From the NCBI GenBank assembly GCA_905116865.2, contig CAJHNH020008445.1:201501-265500 (forward strand): a DNA stretch of 64,000 bases. The letters are read 5' to 3'. This document shows, piece by piece, positions 56,690 to 64,000 of the stretch. The translations under genes were made by a program, and so were the position numbers. The notes beneath the pieces were generated by a model. That model was not told the origin of the DNA and did not search any database. It saw only the letters and a list, made by a program, of their open reading frames with translations. Positions within the stretch are counted from its first letter, which is position 1, and every line of letters begins with the position of its first letter. The stretch is from Candidula unifasciata. Lineage: Eukaryota > Mollusca > Gastropoda > Stylommatophora > Geomitridae.

Positions 56690-57940
56690 TCACACACACA
56701 CATAAACATATATTGTCAATTCATGCTTAATGATTGCTCTAAATACATGCGCCACTAACATACTTTTTTTCGAATCACACAAGCTAAAGTCAATTTAAAA
56801 CAGGAGACATGTTTGTTAAAATCTACATACTCTCCATTCCTCGTTTGTGTAGTTCACTTATGTTTGAAAAAAGCTGCCCGGCCGAAATGTTACGTTGTGT
56901 TGTTTTGTGCACGTTTTCCTATTTCCCATTTTGTTGAGCTTTTTAGTCAAATTTCTCCGGAATTCCTTGTATTAGCTTGACTGCAGTCACCCCATAGTTT
57001 CACCATTTTTATTAAAATCTACAGACAATCTAAATCTGAAAATAACTGTAACGTTTTTCAACAGAATATCAACATAAAATAAAGGGTGAAAACAATTGTT
57101 ATGTTGACAATAGGAAGGCACAATGTCAGTTCGAGAACAAATGAGATCATCAGTAGATTTTTTCCACAGATCATCTTCTTTGGAAAACTACAGTTATGTT
57201 TGTAGTCGATACACTAAAGACAAATTCTTCTGAAAATACAACTTATGTTTTCAAAATATTCCCTGTAGTCCATCTGTGTTTTCTGTGGATTCTCTACGAC
57301 CTAAGTCTGAATGTAAAATTGTTTTCCCCCCAGAAATTCGGTTACCAACACTTAGATATGACAATATGACCTTTCACTTGATGGTTCCGCTTCCAGTATG
57401 GCCGTGATAGTTATCCTGATTATTTCAAGGCCAGAAGATCACGCATTGTGTCGGTTTTCATCGCTTTAAAGAAACATCCACCAGTTCAAACAATGATGTC
57501 AACGTGTTTCACCGCTGGATGCCGCAGTGAAGTTTATATTTGTTAGATACTGTGTAATTATTTAGTCAATGTATTTGCAACACGTTTACGTCATTCGTCT
57601 TATCGCCCTTGGCAACATGGACGAACTTTATGTGAATATGGCCACTCATCAAACATTTGCAACGGAATACATAAGGATCAGAGAGATCCAGGGCTGTAGA
57701 TGTCCAATCACTCTCACCCAGTGAAGAACAGCAGTTGTTCTCCCTTGAGAGCTTGATCTAGCCCTTTGAGTACTTTTACCTATAGGGTGAAAGTGGCACA
57801 CTTAGGTCGTAAGTACCTTGGTCAAGAAATACCTTCTACAGTCGAGACCATTGTGCGTTACCGAAGAGGCACAACAGACAAGGGATCTAGAGGAGACAAC
57901 CTCGATTTGAAAGAAAAAAAACTAAGCTTAAAACTAGTGC
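56690..57940. other. Intergenic, nothing recognised
   Basis: AT-rich DNA. The open frame 57766-57981 runs into the hAT element and has no recognised motif. Confidence 0.4.
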
Positions 57941-57946
57941 CTATTG

Positions 57947-58123
57947 CAGCAGTTCGCAACATGCAGGTCTCGACCCTCTAATTTGGATCGAACGACCCTT
58001 TCGCATGACCATCAGAAAACACATATTCGTTAAAGTTATGAAGGAAAATAATTGTTTGTGGGTCGCCACGACAGGAGTGAACTGTATTAAAGGGTCGGAC
58101 ATTAGGAAGGTTGAGAACCACTG
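57947..58123. mobile_element. SPIN/Charlie-like hAT miniature element, 177 bp
   Basis: The left end CAGCAGTTCGCAACATGCAG and the right end GGTTGAGAACCACTG are the hAT pattern CAGnGGTTCTCAACC. Internal words GATCGAACGACCCTTTCGCA, CATCAGAAAACACATATT, GGGTCGCCAC and GTATTAAAGGGTCG match what I recall of SPIN/Charlie-type elements in vertebrates and some invertebrates. The flanks GCCTATTG (57939-57946) and GCCCATTG (58124-58131) agree at 7 of 8 bases. Confidence 0.8.
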
Positions 58124-58449
58124 GCCCATTGGTTAGATGGCTGTGGAATTGACAGTCGTAAACGTGGAACGTCTGGTCTGCAAGTAAGGCGGCGTCAGGC
58201 GTATGGGCTCCTTTAGGAAATCCCCTGCCTACTCCCCAGTAAGCGGGCAATACTAGGGTGGCCTTTTACTTCTTGCATTTAATGAATATTTTTTATGGAT
58301 ATTGTACTTAATAATAAAATAGAATAAGCGCCGAAGCTACGGAGTGCGTGCTCAGTGCTTGTTACCATTTGCATGTGGCAACGGAAAGAGTGGGAAGAAG
58401 AGAAGACGAGGCAATGTAGAGAGAAAAGGGCATCGAATTAGGATCATGG

Positions 58450-60540
58450 AAAGATATTAAACCGAACAAAAAGTAGACCAGCGAATTTCACAATATAAAA
58501 AAGACAAGAACCATAGAAGTAGGAGAGTGGGAGCCCGAAGAGTCAGGCGAAAAACCGAGAGCCTGGGGTTTAAGCATATTAGAGTAGGTTACAGAAATTG
58601 TCGTTGTGCCAAGCAGGCAGGACCTGTCTTGGAGAGACTGATTTATGACTTTGATGTCATGCTGCAGGAATTAAACATTGATAGAAATAAGTGCCCTAGA
58701 TACATTAGTAATATAAATCCTACCGGACAGGGAAGACATTGACAATGTCTGCTGGTGAAGAATGGGGCGAATCGTGTGCTTCTTGACCCGAGCCAGCGAA
58801 ATCATAAAACACTAGAGGTTTTAGGGTATACAAATAGATAATGAGGGCCAAACCTGGAATTTAGTAAATGTTTACGCTGCTATTGACTCTCCTGTCACAA
58901 AGAAATATTGGAACTTATTTAAATGCGCGGAACAGAGCATGGAACAGTGCTGGGAGCAAATAGACAAACTTTAGCAAAGGCTGTGGTGGAAGTAGACGGA
59001 GTCTGTATAAACGACGCTAGGCCAACTAGAATGGCAGCGAGACCTGATTATGCAGACACGGCTATTGATTTGGCGTTTGTTACCCAGTCAGCAGTGCTAG
59101 ACACAAAATGGAGTGTCTTGAGCGGTTATGGAGTGACCGTATACCATGCTCGGTCTTGATTTCTTAAGCCAGCAAGATCAGGGCTGTGAAAACGCGCAAG
59201 ACTTTTAAGTATGAGAGGGCCAGTACCCTTCTTGGACGCCTTCGACAAAAAGTATGCAGCAGAACTACCACCTCTGCCTTGTGCAGCCTCCATGGTGTAC
59301 CCAAGAAGTAGAATAGGCATTGAGAGCAAAGCGAGCAGTAGTTAAACAATTACAGAAAGTACGAAAGACACCCCACATGTCATAAAAGGATGTAGAGAAG
59401 CTAGGAGGAGTTAGAAAACAAAAAGAAGTAGAGGAGTTCAAGAAGTGTGCAGCAGATGCAATTTTAATTTTTTTTTTAATTGGGAACAGTTTATGAGCGA
59501 AATTATAGGGGAAAAAATAGTGGGTAGGTTTTGGAAACTTCAAGGACAGATGAAAAGGAAGGATCGAACCATCACGAGCATTATAAAAAATAATAATGGT
59601 AAAGCAATGACAACAGATATAAAGAAATAGGAAGAATTTTTGGAGAGACTGATAGCCCAAACTGATCATAACAGGGGGCTTACAAGTTAGGTTAGAGAAA
59701 ATCTGCCTAATACTATAGATGATAATTATTGTCAGGATATGGTTAGGGTGGAGGATATAAAATATATATTGCAAAAAGCAAAAGACACTGCACCGGGCCA
59801 GACGGAGTCAGGTATGCCCACATGAAAAGCATGAGTGATGAAGACTTGAGGGAGATGGCTTTTCACTTCAACCAGAGCATCAAAACAACTTCAGTACCCC
59901 AGGATTGGATACACAGCTTTCTAATCCCAGTTCCCAAAACATGCAAAAAAATATCATTCCAGACTCAGCGATCTCAGGATTATCACCCTACTAAATACTT
60001 TTGGATAGGGAAGAGCTCCTGCCAAAAGGTTTGGGTAGTTAACCGACCAAGAGAAGATACCTCGTCAAATGCAGTTACTTTTTGCTTTTGAGTTTTGTGG
60101 CTGGGGGAGAGAAAGGGCGAGGGGGGGGGGTTCAGAATAGACAGGGGGTGGTAATGGCAGATTTGATCTTGAGGATGCCTATAAGAGAAATAAATATGAT
60201 ATTTTGATATCTGCGCTCATGTAAAAGGGGGGTTTGTCCGTGACTGGTGAACTGGATAGTATCTGTCCTGAATTTACGTATCGCTGCCCTTCGCCTGGGT
60301 ACATGGACCTCAGAACCATGTAATATCGCACTGGCACTACCCAGGTTTCTGCAGTTTCCCTAATGCTCTTACATGTGTATACATACAAGACTGTAGAACT
60401 AGAAGCACCAGGTGTCGGTTAGATATTGACATTTGCAGATGATATTCTTGCATATAGACATGGGAGCGATACGAAACAGACAGCCTAAGACCTACAGGCA
60501 ACTGCAGGTATAGTGGCTAACTGGTGTACAGAGATGAGTG
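58450..60540 (+). pseudogene. F3 jockey-like LINE, 5' half (endonuclease and RT)
   Basis: Starts with an endonuclease-side frame (58527-58741, RVGYRNCRCAKQAGPVLERL). GANRVLLDP follows, then the endonuclease C-terminal part (58923-59159), RPDYADTAIDLAFVTQSAVL, ending SVLSGYG. An inter-domain region with VEDIKYILQKAKDTAPGPDG (about 59750-59810) leads to the RT start MKSMSDEDLREMAFHF and VPQDWIHSFLIPVPK. Frameshifted RT follows, with an equivalent of FADDILAY near 60435. The sequence stops at WCTEM (60540), where the F4 LINE is inserted, and resumes at 62642. This is the most complete F3 copy. It has many stops. Confidence 0.8.
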
Positions 60541-62633
60541 CTTCTTCTTCTTCTTTCGATCGCCTGAAATAAGTTGACTACATCAGCAATTTTGTCTCTT
60601 TTATAAATTTCACTGTTGTTGTTAATTCATTCAGTGGTCCATAGAGTTGTTCTTTCTGGCTCAAAAGGTTTGCCTTAATGTGTCAAATTCGGTGCAGTCC
60701 TGGAGTACATGCTCTGCTGTCTGGGGCACCTTCCACAGGTGCACATGGCTGATACGCCTATCTTGAATTTTGTGTACATGTGGTTACGTAATCGGTTGTG
60801 CCCTATTCCGAGGCGGAGGATAATGACTTATTCTGATCTGTCCAAAATAAAATAGTCGTCTTGTGCTGGGGCTGGTGGTTTCTTGATTGATTTAATGATT
60901 CTTCTCTTTTGGTGGTATGTGACTGGTACATCCGGCTGCACTTTTGTCGCACCTTCTCCTGCCAGTTGATCTGCTTTCTCATTTCCAGGCACTTCACAAT
61001 GTGATAGTATCCACTGCATTACAACTCTTTGCTGAAGGCTAAGTTGTGTCAGCAGTGTTTGCAATTCTGGTAGTTTCCTAGACTGGAGTGCTTCAAGTAC
61101 TGATTTTGCATCTGTCAGCATTACTACATACTGGGAGCCCAGATTGGTATTTAGCAGTTTCTCTGTTGCTATCTTGATAGCCTGAGTTTCTGCATCATAG
61201 TTATGGCAGTACTTTCCAGTTGGTACGCTGGACTTACCCCTAGTACCATCTGGGAATTCTATGTACACTCCAGCACAAAATGCACTTTCTGCGGACCCAT
61301 CTGTATAAACTCTAACCCATTGTTCTTGTGGGTATTCTTCATCAATATAACTAAAGGCGGCCATTCTCCGTTGTACACTATCTTGTTCTTTCTTGTCAAA
61401 TATTCCTTTCACATTTGTCTGGATTTGTACTGTTAGTTTGCATTTCTCTCTCCATGGGGTTTGTTCTGGAATACTGTTAAGTGGACAACCAATTTCTGGA
61501 AGGTCAGGAGTTTGTCTACATATTCTTTTTGCTTGATGTATAAAGCTGCATCTTTTTAACCGTCCTAAGGCTAGGTTCTGAAAACTATTTTTCATGGGGT
61601 GATCGGGTATACTAAGGAACTTTTCAGCTTGTATTTGCAACTTTGTATCTCTGCGTTCTCTCAGTGCCTGTGTTTTCCCAGCTTTCTTCATTTCTAATAT
61701 GGGGGTTGATTTCATCCCTCCTGTGATGACTCTGAGTGCTTGATTTTGCACTTTGTCCAACTCCTTTAATGTGGTACTAGATGCTAAACACCATGCAGTT
61801 GACCCATATTCCAAGTGTGGAAGTATGCTCTGCTTGTATACTTTATTGAGTATTTTCCCACTGGCTCCACATGTGGTTCCACTTAGTTTTCTTAGTATGG
61901 CTGTCTTCCTCCTGGCTTTGGTTGCTGCCTTGTTGATATGTTTTCTCCATGTCAACCTGTCATCAAATGTGACTCCTAGGTATGTGGGCTCTTTATCATC
62001 TCTCAGGGGTATTCCGTTTATTTTGATGATGCCCGCTTTTTGCTTTGGGGAAAGAGTGAAGAGTGTAATGCTATATTTGTCTGTATTGATGCTGACACAC
62101 CATCTATTCGACCATGCCTCAAGTGCATATGTAGCCCGCTGTAGTGTTCTTGTGGCTATTGTTGAATGTTCATCGGTGCACCACAGTACCAGGTCGTCGG
62201 CATACATTGCCATTTTGATTCCATTTGGTATTTCAGCAACCAGGTCGTTGATGAATAAGAGGAAGGTGTGGGCGACAGGACACCACCTTGAGGGACGCCA
62301 TGTCGCAGTAGAACTTTTTTACTTTTGAAACCATCTACCTGTATCCGGGCTCTTCTGTTATGTAGAAATTATGTCGATATGCTTTAATCCAATTGTACAT
62401 TCTTCCACTTACTTTATAGTTTCTCAATTTCTTCAAAAGCCCTTCCTTCCAAACCTGTCAAAAGCTTTCCTTAAATCTATCTATGCCGCGAGTACCAGTT
62501 TCTTGTCTTGAAAAGCATCCTCTATTTCTTGGGAGAGGTATGTTGTCTGGTCTTCCGTAGAGTAGAACTTTCTAAATCCCGCCTGCTGTGGTGTAATGAT
62601 GTTTTCACTTTCAATGTACCATTGTAGTCTGAG
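60541..62633 (-). pseudogene. F4 jockey-like LINE, young insertion with RT and RNase H
   Basis: Inserted into F3 with GATGAGTG at both edges (60533-60540 and 62634-62641). RT motifs in broken frames upstream (62214-62630) include QQAGFRKFYSTEDQTTYLSQ, IDLRKAFDRF and RHGVPQGG.LSPTLF-like sequence. A 461-codon open frame (60828-62213) then starts with YADDLVLW (YADD at residues 4-7), has YLGVTFDDRLTWRKHI and carries a complete RNase H: D305 (YTDGS), E342, D368, D415 (NEKADQLA). A single in-frame TAA (about 60828) splits off a tail, VIILRLGIGHNRLRNHMYTK, then CTCGRCP. The 3' end is a GAAGAAGAAG tail at the duplication. It is 5'-truncated, so not autonomous. Confidence 0.88.
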
Positions 62634-62641
62634 GATGAGTG

Positions 62642-63720
62642 CTGTCATCAACTCAGAAAGGGCGACCTTTTTATGCTGCTCTCTGGACAATGGAATTGTA
62701 AAAGCTAATGTTCCAAGCCTCACAAATTTGACAGAAACATCAAAAGCGAAATCAAATAGGTACATCAGTATCATTTTCGACAGAAGCCTGTCCTTCAGGG
62801 ATCACGTGGAGGCAGTTGCCGTGAAATACCAAAAAGGACTCAATGCTGTCAAGATTAGGGCAGCAATGGACATTTAAAAAAAAAATACTGTTCACAATGT
62901 TCCAGCATGTGATTCTGTCTATGATAGATTATGGACTTGGAATGCTTACCATATAAAAGAGTCAGCTGATCAAATTTTAAAGCATGCAGAGTGAAGCCAT
63001 GCGGGTAATTCTGGGATGTACAAGCGTTACCCCCGTAGTATGTATGCAATATATACTTGTACTGCCTATTATTGCAGATAGACTCAAAGTTCTGCAAGCA
63101 AAGGCATATCTCAGAGTAACTGCTGACAAGAAGCACCTTCTGCATAAAACCCTTGGTAAAGCTAAGGGTCACAGACTGAAAAGAGGAAGGTGCAGGCTAA
63201 AGACCTTAAAAAGCTATGTGTGAAGGCTTAATAAATTTAGGCGAAGAGAGAAGTGAGTCAAAGTGTCAAAGTAAGAATCAAACTCGTGTGGGGTTCTAAT
63301 CACTAGGTCGTGAGTACAGGGACTGGCCACCTGGTGCTACAGAATCAGAAGCTTAACAAATGATTCATGACAATTTCCGCCCAGGTGATGGATTATCTAT
63401 ACAGATGGCTCTGTGTTTAGAAGCAGACGAAGTGCATAGGGTTTCATAGCAAACGGGAAGGAACGTCGCCTAATGCAGCTAAGCCTGGCATATGATATCA
63501 CAACGTCTAGTTTGAGAATGGAGGTGGAGGCAGTCACCGCTGCCTTTCGCTGGCTTGCGAATCAGCTGTGCACATATCTCGTAATTAAAACTGACTCACA
63601 GAGCATGTTGAGAAAGGCGGAGACAGGCATGCTAGCTGCAGAGTGGATAGTTATGGATTTCAAGCTGAACGACAGACATGTCCAATGGAGACACCTTTTT
63701 TTTGGGGTGCCTAGTTGGTT
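62642..63720 (+). pseudogene. F3 LINE, continuation after the nested insertion
   Basis: Resumes in frame: CTEM (before) joins SAVINSERATFLCCSLDNG here. IVKANVPSL, FDRSLSFRDHVEAVAVK, MQSEAMRVILGCTSVTP and LPIIADRLKVLQAKAYLRVT follow. RNase H comes next: TDGSVFRSRRSA near 63400, then SLAYDITTSSLRMEVEAVTA and IKTDSQSMLRKAETGMLAAE (63473-63650). It lacks the C-terminal Cys part. Frameshifts and stops throughout. Confidence 0.8.
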
Positions 63721-63726
63721 GTGTTC

Positions 63727-63890
63727 TTAGTATACTTGTTTCCGTAGCGAGGCTCTTACGCCATTTGGAGGTGACAGGTTCGATTCCCAGCACGATTTTT
63801 ATGTAGTCTAGTGTGTCTCTGTATTTTTCAACTTCTCTCTAAGAGAGCCGATTAATGCAATACTTGTTTATTTATAATATACTAGCTGTA
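63727..63890 (+). mobile_element. tRNA-like SINE head
   Basis: A-box-like TAGCGAGGCTC and a good B box GGTTCGATTCC (63777-63787) are spaced roughly as in a tRNA. The cloverleaf is not complete, so a SINE is more likely than a tRNA gene. It is followed by an ACTAGCTGTACCC word also present at 39953. Confidence 0.5.
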
Positions 63891-64000
63891 CCCCATCGAG
63901 TACCAGTACTACTGCTACCACTACCACCACCACCGTCAGAACAACAACAACACAAAACGGTCACTACTGTCTGTGCAGGTCGTTGTAGCCAGAGGAGTTG

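Overview
The window is animal nuclear DNA. Split genes with GT-AG introns, vertebrate-type TTAGGG repeats, animal LINE families, hAT and piggyBac-like elements, and two animal gene families (PEX11 and clarin) all point that way. The density and style of the LINE and SINE relics suggest an invertebrate, probably a lophotrochozoan such as a mollusc. That placement is an inference; no species can be named from the sequence alone.

Only two host genes can be supported, and they are convergent. A PEX11-type peroxisome-division gene lies on the + strand, with exons at 1908-2023 and 7393-7958 and its first exon not found. A clarin gene (tetraspan membrane protein, Usher syndrome family) lies on the - strand. 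It has four coding exons, 39448-39667, 27922-28017, 25276-25461 and 19778-20040, whose phase-1 junctions join into a 254-codon reading frame. Almost all intron and intergenic DNA is transposon debris.

The debris sorts into recurring families. F1 is a YADD-type LINE with a GAT-rich tail. F2 is an APE-endonuclease LINE with AAG/GATA-type tails. F3 is a jockey-like LINE with endonuclease, RT, RNase H and a C-terminal CPEC motif. F4 is a second jockey-like LINE with RNase H. F5 is an RNase H LINE ending in a CPECNDDNP-like motif and CTAA tails. F6 is a LINE with a C-terminal zinc finger, and its 3' end is shared with a tRNA-derived SINE. There are also a DDE (IS630/mariner-like) transposase relic, hAT miniature elements with 8-bp duplications, TTAA-flanked piggyBac-like relics, palindromic miniature elements, minisatellites and a ~740-bp GATA array.

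Layout: 0-8 kb holds PEX11 and intronic LINE relics. 8-19.7 kb is intergenic, with miniature elements, a 26-bp minisatellite and a SINE. 19.7-39.7 kb is the clarin gene, its introns filled by F3, F6, F2 and F4 copies. 41.9-44.7 kb is a non-coding region with two TATA-promoter modules and an unusual cluster of hairpin repeats. 45-54 kb is LINE debris plus the GATA array. 55.7-56.7 kb is a fold-back element carrying inverted telomere-like repeats. 57.9-58.1 kb is a SPIN-like hAT element. 58.4-63.7 kb is an F3 LINE split by a younger F4 LINE with a visible target duplication.

Most promising for follow-up: the telomere-repeat fold-back element, the hairpin array, the clarin exon-4 splice acceptor copied inside a minisatellite, and the SPIN-like hAT copy.
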